A DNA stretch of 64,000 bases from DATNPX01 sp036702975 (GTDB lineage: Bacteria > Cyanobacteriota > Vampirovibrionia > Obscuribacterales > Obscuribacteraceae). The DNA is taken from NCBI GenBank assembly GCA_036702975.1, contig DATNPX010000042.1, positions 1-64,000 of the forward strand. Direction: 5' to 3'. The first letter of the stretch is position 1, and every line of letters begins with the position of its first letter. The position numbers and the translations under genes are program-made. The notes below the pieces were generated by a model. It saw only the letters and a program-made list of their open reading frames with translations. It was not told where the DNA came from and did not search any database. Positions 51,776 through 60,250 of this stretch are shown here, in pieces.

Positions 51776-52410
51776 GCCTTTTTGCGCAACATCGAAGCTC
51801 CAAGTGCACCAATGGCGATGCCTACCACCGCACCGGCAAGCACGGCGATGATGACAAATTTCTGAATGTCATCTTTTATAGTGGTAACAACGGGATTGTC
51901 GAGAATGTTCGCCGAGAAAATAATTCTCGAAACTTTCCAGACTCCGCCGTCTTTCACCACGACAGCACTCCAGCGCTCAGGCATGACTTTAACATCGCCT
52001 GTTTTGAAGTAATAACTGTCATTGGAAGTGCCGTGACATACTCCGACATCATTTGACAAAAATTCTGTTGGACCGTCTGCCACGGGTTTTACTTCGATTT
52101 TGTCGATCCCGAATGCTTTATTTTCGAAAAGCTTGCTCCAGTAGTCCCGAAACGCATCCAGGGAAACAAACTTTTGCCCGTCGACTGTAATTACGGTCAA
52201 GTTATCCTTCACCAAATACGGTTTCAGAGTTTCGAAGTCGCGACTGTTGATCGCTTTCTCTGTCACTTCACGCAATTTAGTCAGCTCGGCATGATCCTTC
52301 GCATGGGCATCATCAGTTTGAGCTCCGGTCTTTGGGGTTTCCACTGCCATGACAGTAGTCGCTGCTAGCGACATGAACAAACTCAAAACCAGGGGCAATA
52401 TTTGACGCAT
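51772..52410 (-). CDS. secreted SnoaL/DUF4440-like protein with C-terminal membrane anchor
   Basis: A 212-residue protein: signal peptide (LVLSLFMSLAATTVMA), a SnoaL/NTF2-like domain (LTKLREVTEKAINSRDFETL, YLVKDNLTVITVDG, and RWSAVVVKDGGVWKVSRIIF), then a terminal membrane helix (FVIIAVLAGAVVGIAIGAL) with KK at the end. The fold forms a small hydrophobic pocket and often binds or isomerises lipid-like molecules. It is the first gene of the minus-strand operon, divergent from the GT2 operon, and ends in a four-base overlap with the amidohydrolase gene. Confidence 0.75.
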   Translation of the reverse strand: MRQILPLVLSLFMSLAATTVMAVETPKTGAQTDDAHAKDHAELTKLREVTEKAINSRDFETLKPYLVKDNLTVITVDGQKFVSLDAFRDYWSKLFENKAFGIDKIEVKPVADGPTEFLSNDVGVCHGTSNDSYYFKTGDVKVMPERWSAVVVKDGGVWKVSRIIFSANILDNPVVTTIKDDIQKFVIIAVLAGAVVGIAIGALGASMLRKKA

Positions 52411-52421
52411 TATTTTCTCAC

Positions 52422-52452
52422 TTGTTAATAAAGACGGCGGCTATACTATACA
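52422..52452 (+). promoter_or_regulatory. candidate promoter of the GT2 operon
   Basis: TTGTTA at 52422-52427 and overlapping TATACT/TATACA boxes at 52442-52452 in the divergent intergenic region. The spacings, 14 or 19 bases, are not ideal, so the assignment is tentative. Confidence 0.3.
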
Positions 52453-52534
52453 GCAAGAGAAGCTCGAAGCCCAGCAAAAGCGGCATGAACAGCGGATATA
52501 CAAGTATATCGACTGATACCACCGGTGGAGTAAC

Positions 52535-53923
52535 GTGACTGACAAAGTGTCTATCGTTCAGGACGATCCAACTACCAATATGAGAAAAATGCAACCACGA
52601 TCCACGGGCGCTCAGCCCGTAGAGCGTGTGCAGTTGCTCGTTTTGATGGTCTCAATCTGTGCGCTAACTGTCATAGTGGATATCTATCCACCATCAATTA
52701 CTACCTTCACGGTACTGATCGTATATGCGGTCATATTTTCGATATTCAAACTTTATGCAAGAGAGCATCAAAGCGTCGATCGAACGGCTACCAGATTACG
52801 CGAGTCTGAATCGACGCAGCCACTGGTATCGATTGTGGTTCCAGCTCACAATGAAGAGTTAGTGCTCGCCACGACCATCAAATCTATATTGCAACTCGAC
52901 TATCCGTCGTTTGAACTCATCGTTGTCGACGACCGAAGCACCGATCAGACAGCTGCCGTATTGCGCAGCATGCAAGCAACAGGAGACACTCGATTCAGGT
53001 ACATCACCCGTGCCAGTGAACATCGACCGGGCAAGGCTGCTGCCATCAACGACGCGCTTAAACAGACGAGCGGCAAGTTGATTGCCGTGTTCGATGCTGA
53101 TGCGCAAGTTGCTCCTGACTTCCTGGCAAGAACGGTTCCATATTTCGCAAATCCACTGGTGGGCGCAGTACAGGGCAGAAAGACACTTATAAATGGTAAC
53201 GAGAACCTCATTACCAGATGCCAGAAAAACGAATATTTCATGGATCACCACTTCCAACGCACACGCGACACTATTCGCAGTGCTGTTGAGCTGCGCGGCA
53301 ACGGAATGGTCCTGCGCCGAACAGCTCTCGAAGAGTTGGGAGGTTTGAACGAGCGTGCCGTAGCCGAAGACCTGGATTTGTGCACGCGAATGCACATTCA
53401 TGGCTGGGACTTGAGATTCGCAGAGGATGCGGTCGTAGGGGAAGAAGCACCAGTGACGGTGGATGCGCTCTTCAACCAACGGATGCGCTGGACTGAAGGC
53501 TGCGTGCTGCGTTACCTGGAGAATGCATCAGTTATCTTCACCCATAAAAAGCTCGCGTTGAGAACCAGACTGGATGCTTTTCTTTTCATATTTGAATTCG
53601 TTGGACCATTCTGGCTGCTCGCAGAAAACTCAGTGTTGCTCGTCAGGTGGCTCAGTGGAGCCTGGGTGCCGCAACCTTTGCTACTGGCGGCACCGGCGAT
53701 GACCATTTTGTGCCTCTACTTTATTTATGCAAGCTTCGTCGGAATCTATAAATCCGAAAGCGGCTCAATCGTAAAAGCGTTGAAGGGCACCGTCATGGTG
53801 TACTTCTATCTTTCTCTGCTCTTTGTTCCGATTGTCTTTCACCTGATGTACAAATTCCTGACGAACCGCGAACGCGATCTTTCCTGGTACAAAACGCCGC
53901 GTTATGGAGCAGCCTTCAAATGA
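52535..53923 (+). CDS. GT2 family processive-type glycosyltransferase
   Basis: A 462-residue inner-membrane glycosyltransferase. Two N-terminal helices are followed by a GT-A domain: VSIVVPAHNEE, VVDDRSTD near 130, the DAD near 187, AEDLDL near 277 and QRMRW near 314, the last a mark of cellulose-synthase/hyaluronan-type enzymes. Three or more membrane helices follow. It uses a nucleotide sugar to extend a lipid-linked or polymer product. The start is GTG with GGAG five bases upstream. It is the first gene of the plus-strand operon, overlapping the next gene by four bases. Confidence 0.9.
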   Translation: MTDKVSIVQDDPTTNMRKMQPRSTGAQPVERVQLLVLMVSICALTVIVDIYPPSITTFTVLIVYAVIFSIFKLYAREHQSVDRTATRLRESESTQPLVSIVVPAHNEELVLATTIKSILQLDYPSFELIVVDDRSTDQTAAVLRSMQATGDTRFRYITRASEHRPGKAAAINDALKQTSGKLIAVFDADAQVAPDFLARTVPYFANPLVGAVQGRKTLINGNENLITRCQKNEYFMDHHFQRTRDTIRSAVELRGNGMVLRRTALEELGGLNERAVAEDLDLCTRMHIHGWDLRFAEDAVVGEEAPVTVDALFNQRMRWTEGCVLRYLENASVIFTHKKLALRTRLDAFLFIFEFVGPFWLLAENSVLLVRWLSGAWVPQPLLLAAPAMTILCLYFIYASFVGIYKSESGSIVKALKGTVMVYFYLSLLFVPIVFHLMYKFLTNRERDLSWYKTPRYGAAFK

Positions 53924-54678
53924 ATTTGTGGATGCTCTGCGCCTTGATGCCCATGCTCACGTTTGTGATTCTCGTTCTCGCAGAGCGACGTGCTTCATCC
54001 CGTGTTCCATCCACTCTCGCTCCAGCCGCGGGCTATTCGCGCGCCGACTGGTTTTTAAATCTGTCCGGATTTTTCATGCAGGGACTCGTGGTACCACTTG
54101 CGGGTTTGGCTCTGGCTTTATTCGTGTTCCCAGTCGTCGCCCCTTCATTGCACCAGAGCCTGCACATCGGTTTTGCTGGCGCATTTTTGCTGAACTTCGT
54201 TGTTGTGGACTTTTTCTACTATCTTCAACACAGAGCATTTCATCAAATTCCAATGCTATGGAAGTTGCACGCACCGCACCATTTTTCACCTACTGTCGAT
54301 GTCTGGGCCACCTCACGCAACGCTTTGATGACTCACTTTCTTTTCGTCTATATGTTGTTGAGTCCCATCCTCGCTTACCTCTGCGATGTGACAGAAGGAT
54401 TCTTCGCAGGCGCTATGCTGACTGCCTCTTTAGACCTTTTTCGGCACGCACGCATTAACGTAAGAGTGCCGGTATTGGACGCAATCTTAATCATGCCTGC
54501 CGACCACCACCGCCACCATGACGCAGACAAACCCGAAGCAAATTATGGTGCCAACTTGAATGTATGGGACAAACTATTTGGCACCTTTGAAATATCCGAG
54601 CGATTTCCCTCTGTCTATGCGGGTTCTCATCAACCATCATTCCAATCGCAACTGCTCTTTCCATGGAGGTCAACCTGA
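53920..54678 (+). CDS. fatty acid hydroxylase/sterol desaturase superfamily enzyme
   Basis: A 252-residue membrane enzyme with the eight-plus-His diiron signature: FYYLQHRAFH (HxxxH), WKLHAPHH (HxxHH) and PADHHRHH (HxxHH). The membrane segments and spacing fit the fatty-acid hydroxylase superfamily, which hydroxylates acyl chains or sterols or opens ethers. The start ATG overlaps the GT2 stop (ATGA). A competing frame over the same region (53904-54458) lacks these motifs. Given its neighbours, it may hydroxylate the acyl part of the pathway product. Confidence 0.85.
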   Translation: MNLWMLCALMPMLTFVILVLAERRASSRVPSTLAPAAGYSRADWFLNLSGFFMQGLVVPLAGLALALFVFPVVAPSLHQSLHIGFAGAFLLNFVVVDFFYYLQHRAFHQIPMLWKLHAPHHFSPTVDVWATSRNALMTHFLFVYMLLSPILAYLCDVTEGFFAGAMLTASLDLFRHARINVRVPVLDAILIMPADHHRHHDADKPEANYGANLNVWDKLFGTFEISERFPSVYAGSHQPSFQSQLLFPWRST

Positions 54679-55863
54679 TTGCACCCGCATCTCGCACAAA
54701 GAAATACCAGGTCTCTGCTGGACGATCGCCCCACCTATAAAAAGCTGGAGCTGAATCAGAAGCGCAATCATGAGCAGGACCATTCAGCCATGATGGACGA
54801 AGCGACGCGCTTATTTGTTTATGATCAATGCAAAGACGAATACTGGAACCCCGAAGAATTCTCACTTCTGTACGGCACTCCACTCTGGCACGAGGCTTCG
54901 AAAGCACAGCGCGTAATCCTCAATCAGCTCTTCTGGGTGGCGTATTACGCCCAGATCATTTCAGCTGAGATTGCCACTATTTATTTGAATCAGGTCTCTG
55001 CGGCGGGGTTATACACCCACGAGGATTTCCGCATTGTCTGCGATTCGCTCGATCTGGAAACAAAACAGGAACGAGCCCACATCAATGCTTTCAAAACTAT
55101 CGGTGAAGATGTTGAATGGCGTTTATTCGGCGAACGGTTGTTTACTTATCCAATGAGAAGCTTGTTCGAGCAAACGATGATCTTTGCCGATTCGAATCCC
55201 GGCAAAGACTACTGGCGAAAGCTGCAAATCAAGGCATTTACGCTTCTTTCTGCCAGTAACGCGTTTCTCGCCAGTCAATATTTGCTCGTGCGCGGATTAC
55301 GCACACTGAATGGAAAATTGATCCAGCACAAATTGTCGATGTATTACACATCGCATCCAGACAAAGAGCATGCGCCAATTCCATCGAAAATCAGCTATTA
55401 CCATTTTATGGATGAAAGTTTTCACTTCAACACATCGAAATTGATTGGACACGAAATTCCACGCAGTCTCGAAGAGCCAACAACATTCGAGAAGTTTGTG
55501 ATGAACAGGGGAATTGCTGGGTGTCAAAAAGATCACTTCAATTTTTCTGCCACCATCAAAGGAATCTTCTGGTATGAACCATCGCTATTCCCCGTAATCT
55601 ACAAACTTTTCTGCTCCCAGCACTTCGGCATGTCTGATGAAGAAGCCAGGATCATGCTGGAACGCTGTTTCTGCAAGGAGAATGACGCAATCAATCAAGC
55701 CTTCGATTTGCATCAGACCGCTTACGAATCTTACAAAGTCTACGTTGAACCAATCAGATATCTCGATCAGCAAAATCGAAATATGGAAATTATGGGTAAC
55801 AACTCAATCCAGAAATATTTGAGCATCAACGCAGCGGCATTACAAAAGTTCAGAGGGTCGTAG
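54679..55863 (+). CDS. AurF-like ferritin-fold diiron oxygenase
   Basis: A protein of about 394 residues, helical, with ferritin-like diiron ligand spacing: a Glu in QIISAEIATIY, then QERAH (ExxH), a middle Glu-rich helix (VEWRLFGERLF), and DESFHFNTSKLIGHEI with His ligands. The family includes N- and C-oxygenases such as AurF. The frame opens with a TTG directly after the preceding stop, with GGAGG nine bases upstream; an alternative ATG at 54790 has AGGA nine bases before it. The stop is followed one base later by the ferredoxin start. Substrate unknown. Confidence 0.75.
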   Translation: MHPHLAQRNTRSLLDDRPTYKKLELNQKRNHEQDHSAMMDEATRLFVYDQCKDEYWNPEEFSLLYGTPLWHEASKAQRVILNQLFWVAYYAQIISAEIATIYLNQVSAAGLYTHEDFRIVCDSLDLETKQERAHINAFKTIGEDVEWRLFGERLFTYPMRSLFEQTMIFADSNPGKDYWRKLQIKAFTLLSASNAFLASQYLLVRGLRTLNGKLIQHKLSMYYTSHPDKEHAPIPSKISYYHFMDESFHFNTSKLIGHEIPRSLEEPTTFEKFVMNRGIAGCQKDHFNFSATIKGIFWYEPSLFPVIYKLFCSQHFGMSDEEARIMLERCFCKENDAINQAFDLHQTAYESYKVYVEPIRYLDQQNRNMEIMGNNSIQKYLSINAAALQKFRGS

Positions 55864-55864
55864 C

Positions 55865-56161
55865 GTGTCGTTCAGCATTCAATTCCCATCAACAACTCAC
55901 AGCCCGGTCTCGCTGCCAGCTGGCGCACAGTTATCCGAACAACTGACGGTCGTCAATTCGCCGGTGCTGTTTGGTTGCCGCACAGGTATATGTGGCACTT
56001 GCCTGGTGCAGATCAAATCGGGACATGAGTCTTTGACGCCACCAGATGAGGCAGAAATCGAAGCCCTGGAAATCTATGCACCAGGCGTAGAAAATGCCCG
56101 TCTTGCGTGCCAGATCGCTCTCACCAGCGACATTTCTCTTATCAAACTGGAAGGTGGATGA
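55865..56161 (+). CDS. plant-type 2Fe-2S ferredoxin
   Basis: A 98-residue ferredoxin with cluster ligands C38, C43, C46 (GCRTGICGTC) and C82 (LACQ), the beta-grasp fold order and an acidic surface. It most likely supplies electrons to the Rieske oxygenase encoded next or to the diiron enzyme before it. No ferredoxin reductase is encoded in the window. The start is GTG one base after the previous stop. Its own stop overlaps the next start. Confidence 0.9.
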   Translation: MSFSIQFPSTTHSPVSLPAGAQLSEQLTVVNSPVLFGCRTGICGTCLVQIKSGHESLTPPDEAEIEALEIYAPGVENARLACQIALTSDISLIKLEGG

Positions 56162-57195
56162 TGACGCAATCAATCCTTCCGCAATACTGGTTCATCGTCG
56201 CAGAAGCCAGTGAAGTCAACCAACAATCGGTGCTTTCCCGCACGGTGCTAGACGAATCGCTTGCCTGTTACCGCGATTCACAGGGGCAGGTAATAATCGC
56301 GCAAGATCGATGCATACACCGTAGTGCCAACCTTTCCTCTGGCACCGTCAGTAATGGCAAACTCAGTTGCCGTTATCACGGCTGGGTCTATGGTGACAGC
56401 GGCAAGATAATTTCTATTCCGTGTGAGGGCGGCGAAGAGTTCGCGAGCAAGTGCGGCATGAAAGCGAAATCTTACAAAGTCACCGAGCAAGACGGCTACA
56501 TCTACGTCTGCCTGGCACCAGGCGAGCATACTCCACCGCGCCCACTCACACTCAGTGACCTGGGTTCTGTCTGGAAAGGGCGCGTTCGTCTTCAAAATCG
56601 CTTTCAAAATTCGCTTTCAAATTGCGTCGAAAACTATATTGATGTTCCTCACACCGCGTACGTACATCACGGCATATTCAGAAAACCAAAAGGCGAACCA
56701 CTGCGCACAACAGTGACGAGATGTGATGGTCGAATCGATATCACCTACCACGGCGAGCGCCTCAATCTGGGTACTTTCAGCACTTTTCTCAATCCCAACG
56801 GCGCAGAAATAGAGCACACAGATCACTTCTTTGCGCCCAACATCACATCTGTACATTACAAGATGCCAAACGGCTATCGCTATTCAATCAGCTCACAATC
56901 GATTCCAGTTTCCTCGATGGAAACGATGGTCTACACGGACATAAGTTACGACTTCGGCATCTGGACTCAACTTTCCAAATGGATTGTGCGCAGACAGGCC
57001 CAGGAGGTGCTTCGACAAGACATAGATATTCTCAACGAGCAGGGTCGCAACATCAATAAATATGGTGAGCGCTTCTACACCACATCTGCCGATTTGATTC
57101 ACACGCTAACAAGCGAAGTGATTACCGCAATGAAAAACGGCATACACCCGACAGAAATTGATCCTGAAGCAAAGGAGATTACTTTCTGCGTATGA
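56161..57195 (+). CDS. Rieske-type non-haem iron oxygenase
   Basis: A protein of about 344 residues with both metal sites intact: Rieske ligands C51, H53 and C70, H73 (DRCIHRSAN, SCRYHGWVYG), and mononuclear iron in ENYIDVPHTAYVHHG (D-x2-H-x4-H). The frame extends 18 codons upstream, but the twin ATGATG at 56158/56161 follows GGAAGG, and the preceding ferredoxin ends there. It belongs to the pheophorbide/choline-type single-subunit oxygenases. With the adjacent ferredoxin it forms a two-component system. It overlaps the next gene by four bases. Confidence 0.87.
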   Translation: MTQSILPQYWFIVAEASEVNQQSVLSRTVLDESLACYRDSQGQVIIAQDRCIHRSANLSSGTVSNGKLSCRYHGWVYGDSGKIISIPCEGGEEFASKCGMKAKSYKVTEQDGYIYVCLAPGEHTPPRPLTLSDLGSVWKGRVRLQNRFQNSLSNCVENYIDVPHTAYVHHGIFRKPKGEPLRTTVTRCDGRIDITYHGERLNLGTFSTFLNPNGAEIEHTDHFFAPNITSVHYKMPNGYRYSISSQSIPVSSMETMVYTDISYDFGIWTQLSKWIVRRQAQEVLRQDIDILNEQGRNINKYGERFYTTSADLIHTLTSEVITAMKNGIHPTEIDPEAKEITFCV

Positions 57196-57800
57196 CTTTG
57201 CTCGGACGACTGGCATCGATTTTTCCAATTGCGCATCTTAGCGCAATGGCATCATCGCTATTCTGGTTCCTGAGCGCTCCGAGCATAGCCAGCGCGGGGA
57301 TGTTCGTCTACACTACTTACTTTCTGCCTGTGACAATTTTCAGGCTTTACAGCCTGCGACATCCAGCCAGATCAGGGCGATGGATTATCAGCAATGGCGA
57401 AAGAAGCGATTGGTGGATAGCGCACCAACTGCAAATGGTTTACGCAGCAATTCCTGCGCTGGAAGCGTTTCTGAGGTTCATTCCAGGTGCTTACAGCGCC
57501 TGGCTTCGTATGTGGGGCAGCAAAGTCGGCAAGAATGTTTATTGGACGCCACTGGTAGAAATCATCGACCGACATATGCTGCGCATCGGTGACAACGTTG
57601 TTTTCGGACACAAAGTTATTTGCACATCGCACGTCGTTTCAAGAAAAGACAATGGTGAATTTGTCCTGCTTTTGAGACCCGTGCGTATTGGTTCTGGCAC
57701 CTTTATTGGTGCACTCTCGAGGCTTGGTCCCGGCGTGAAAGTGCCGGAAAAATCAGCCGTACCGTACGACACTGAATATAGGTTCTCATATGCAGAATAA
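57192..57800 (+). CDS. membrane-associated hexapeptide (LbH) acyltransferase
   Basis: A 202-residue protein. The N-terminal 80 residues have two hydrophobic segments (MASSLFWFLSAP and FVYTTYFLPVTIFRLYSL). The C-terminal half is a left-handed beta-helix acyltransferase (WGSKVGKNVYWTPLVEIIDR, LRIGDNVVFGHKVICTSH, PVRIGSGTFIGALSRLGPG), with the catalytic-type His in ICTSHVV. It transfers an acetyl or acyl group to a hydroxyl, possibly the one made upstream in the pathway. It overlaps both neighbours (4 and 11 bases), so translation is tightly coupled. Confidence 0.8.
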   Translation: MTLLGRLASIFPIAHLSAMASSLFWFLSAPSIASAGMFVYTTYFLPVTIFRLYSLRHPARSGRWIISNGERSDWWIAHQLQMVYAAIPALEAFLRFIPGAYSAWLRMWGSKVGKNVYWTPLVEIIDRHMLRIGDNVVFGHKVICTSHVVSRKDNGEFVLLLRPVRIGSGTFIGALSRLGPGVKVPEKSAVPYDTEYRFSYAE

Positions 57801-59403
57801 ACTTTTCGCTCGCTCAGCAATCAAGTTACTTGGGGCCGTCTGCCTGCCTACCAATATGCGCTTCAACAAAAGCCTGGCAGACCCACAGATTGCGCAGCAA
57901 GACACATACTGGCGAATCATGGCTGATTTTAAGCAGACCGACTATGCCAAAAGTTTTGGTATCACAGGCGATGAGAATTACAAGGAATTCGCCGCCAAAG
58001 TTCCAATTCAAACCTATGAAGATTTAGAACCGTGGATTGAACGCCAGCTAAAATTCCCGACATCAAAGGTGCTCACACCAAACAAAATTGTGCATGTAGA
58101 GCCAACCTCAGGTAGTTCAGGCAGCGCCAAGAAGATTCCATACACGAACAAACTGATCAAGTCGTTCACCAATCTTTTCGCGATCTGGTCGCACGATCTT
58201 CTGCAAAGCGGATTGAAGCTTGAAACTGGACGCATCTTCATCAGTGTTTCGCCGAAGCCCGATCAGAATAAAGGCTTTCACAGTGACCGGGAATATTTGA
58301 ATGAACCGCTTAAATCAATGGTTTCGCACTTCCTTGTCAGCGCACCGGCAACTACCGCTCCGGCGGAATTTCAACACGACCTGGCCGTGACACTCTTATC
58401 GGAAGCAGGACTCGAAATAATTTCTATCTGGAGCCCCACTTACCTTCTGTCCTTGCTTGCTTACATTGAGCAGAATAAGGAGGCTCTTCAAAAGTCCGTC
58501 ATTATGCGTAACTTGCCAGTTCTCGAACAAGATTCGATCGACTGGCAAAAAGTCTGGCCGAAACTCAAACTCATTTCATGCTGGGACGATGCTTCAGCCG
58601 AACTAGCCGCGAACCAGCTTAAAAAACGCTTTCCAGGCGTGCGTATTCAAGGTAAAGGGCTGCTTTCGACCGAAGCTCCATTTACAGTACCTCTGTGTGA
58701 AGCAGAGGGCTGTTTGCCCCTCCTCAACGACGTCTTCCTGGAGTTTGAAAACAGCGAAGGTGAGATAAAGCGTCTGCACCAACTCGTTGATGGCGAAAAA
58801 TATCAAATCATAGTCACACAAAATTCTGGTTTGACTCGCTACCGCATTAATGATACCGTCCAGGTGCGCGGCTTTTACAGCAAAACTCCGATGCTTGAGT
58901 TTGTCGGTCGTGCAAACGCTGTTTGCGATCTGGTCGGAGAGAAACTGCACGAAGAGTTCGTGCGAGCAGCCCTGAGCCCGCTCCTGCCAGACGAAACATT
59001 TGTCCTGGTGCCGAGCTGCGACAAGAATCTGGGCTATACCTTGCTGGTTGATAGACACACAACAACCGATTACAGCGAACTGGCAGAGAAAGCAGAAGAA
59101 GCTCTCTGTACCGCGCACCACTATAAACTTGCGCGCGTGCAAAACCAGATTTCCGCAATTGAAATTAAAGCAGTGGAGGATCTGTCCGCTCGCCTTCAAG
59201 ATTTTTACAGAACGGAAGGAATGCAATTGGGCAACATCAAAGATACAGCCTTTGTGCACGACACTGAGAAAGCAAAGAAATTGCTCAACGCTTTTAACGA
59301 GAAGAGAGAAAGCAATCCACAGCTTCGGGTAAGCTTGCTGGAAGAAAGCAGCTCTCAGCATCGAGCATTTGCACAAGATGATCGACTTGAGGTTGTTTCA
59401 TAA
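57790..59403 (+). CDS. GH3-family acyl-acid amide synthetase
   Basis: A 537-residue GH3-type adenylate-forming enzyme. The ATP-binding loop is TSGSSGSAKKIP (106-117). Later motifs are ISIWSPTYLLSLL, GLLSTEAPFTVPL, LTRYRINDTVQVRGF, and LEFVGRAN with DLVGEKLHE. GH3 enzymes adenylate a carboxylic acid and join it to an amino acid. In plants they conjugate hormones, while bacterial members are poorly studied. Here it probably builds an acyl amide. It is the last gene of the plus-strand operon, and its final 110 bases overlap the converging ferritin-like gene. Confidence 0.88.
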   Translation: MQNKLFARSAIKLLGAVCLPTNMRFNKSLADPQIAQQDTYWRIMADFKQTDYAKSFGITGDENYKEFAAKVPIQTYEDLEPWIERQLKFPTSKVLTPNKIVHVEPTSGSSGSAKKIPYTNKLIKSFTNLFAIWSHDLLQSGLKLETGRIFISVSPKPDQNKGFHSDREYLNEPLKSMVSHFLVSAPATTAPAEFQHDLAVTLLSEAGLEIISIWSPTYLLSLLAYIEQNKEALQKSVIMRNLPVLEQDSIDWQKVWPKLKLISCWDDASAELAANQLKKRFPGVRIQGKGLLSTEAPFTVPLCEAEGCLPLLNDVFLEFENSEGEIKRLHQLVDGEKYQIIVTQNSGLTRYRINDTVQVRGFYSKTPMLEFVGRANAVCDLVGEKLHEEFVRAALSPLLPDETFVLVPSCDKNLGYTLLVDRHTTTDYSELAEKAEEALCTAHHYKLARVQNQISAIEIKAVEDLSARLQDFYRTEGMQLGNIKDTAFVHDTEKAKKLLNAFNEKRESNPQLRVSLLEESSSQHRAFAQDDRLEVVS

Positions 59404-60250
59404 GAGATTTCAGCAATTGCAACTTGCGCAGCGTTTCATCCTCGTGATGGAGCGCTATCAGCACGTCCTGCAGTTCGCCTTCAGCAAGCCCGCCCGCAAC
59501 CCGATCGACGATCGAAAGAGTCGACTGGGGACCCACGCGCACCATCATCGTGTATTGCTGCAGAGCATCCTCTATCAAAGAGAAATCACGACTGGATAGC
59601 TTGCAACTCTCAAACAGAACTGCTCCACTTCGATGATGCAAAGCCTCGTCTTTCAAAATGGAAGCGAAGATTGCCGCCAGGTCGGAGTCTAAACAGCTCT
59701 TTGCCAGCCGACTGTAGTGATCGAGCCCCCATCCTTCGAGGATCACCTGCACAAGGTAGGGTAAAAGATTTGGTGGATACTCCTCGATCAAACTGGATAG
59801 AAAAGCAAGGAAGTGACCGGCAGGCGAAAGCTTTTGTTGCGCTGGTACGTATGGTTCAATCCAGGCCAGATGTTTGGCTTCATCAGAACCGATGAAGGCA
59901 AACAACTGGGCTTCATCTGTATTTCTGGCAGTCAAAATCATCTTTGCACTATATGCCAGACCAGATTTTTCTATGAAGTATGCTTCCTTGAGCAGAGACT
60001 GGTTGCAGTTGCAGAGCACTTCTTTCTGCTGCTCGGAAGAGAATTTCGCAAATACAGAACTTGTATCGAGTCCCCACCAGCCTGCTGACCACAAGCCGCT
60101 GTGGTCTATCGAATCAGGCGATAAGAAAGTCCCGCCGACGACGGACTGTCCGCTGCCTGCCTTGCTGGAAATCATCCGATAAAGTGGCGAATCTTTGCCT
60201 GCATGTGGAGCGCCCAAATTGTTTGAAACATCGATCGTGCTCATGCTCAA
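59294..60250 (-). CDS. ferritin-like diiron-type protein
   Basis: A 318-residue soluble helical protein with ferritin-like ligand spacing: Glu in YFIEKSGLAYSAKM, DEAKH (ExxH), Glu in ILEGWGLDHYS, and KDEALHH (ExxH). It is not a ferritin cage monomer by length and is probably an oxidase or oxygenase on a small organic substrate. It converges on and overlaps the GH3 gene over 110 bases, an unusual arrangement. Its start overlaps the SDR gene by four bases, so the two form a two-gene unit. Confidence 0.75.
   Translation of the reverse strand: MSMSTIDVSNNLGAPHAGKDSPLYRMISSKAGSGQSVVGGTFLSPDSIDHSGLWSAGWWGLDTSSVFAKFSSEQQKEVLCNCNQSLLKEAYFIEKSGLAYSAKMILTARNTDEAQLFAFIGSDEAKHLAWIEPYVPAQQKLSPAGHFLAFLSSLIEEYPPNLLPYLVQVILEGWGLDHYSRLAKSCLDSDLAAIFASILKDEALHHRSGAVLFESCKLSSRDFSLIEDALQQYTMMVRVGPQSTLSIVDRVAGGLAEGELQDVLIALHHEDETLRKLQLLKSLMKQPQVDHLVQMLDAESCFLPASLPEAVDCFLSSR

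Noticed and set aside
53904..54458. 184-codon plus-strand frame over the hydroxylase gene
   Set aside because: It overlaps the frame carrying all three histidine boxes of the fatty acid hydroxylase, and its own sequence is Arg/Cys/Ser-rich shadow composition.
58603..59376. 257-codon minus-strand frame antisense to the GH3 gene
   Set aside because: It lies opposite clear GH3 motifs, is Cys/Phe-rich, and has no ribosome-binding site.
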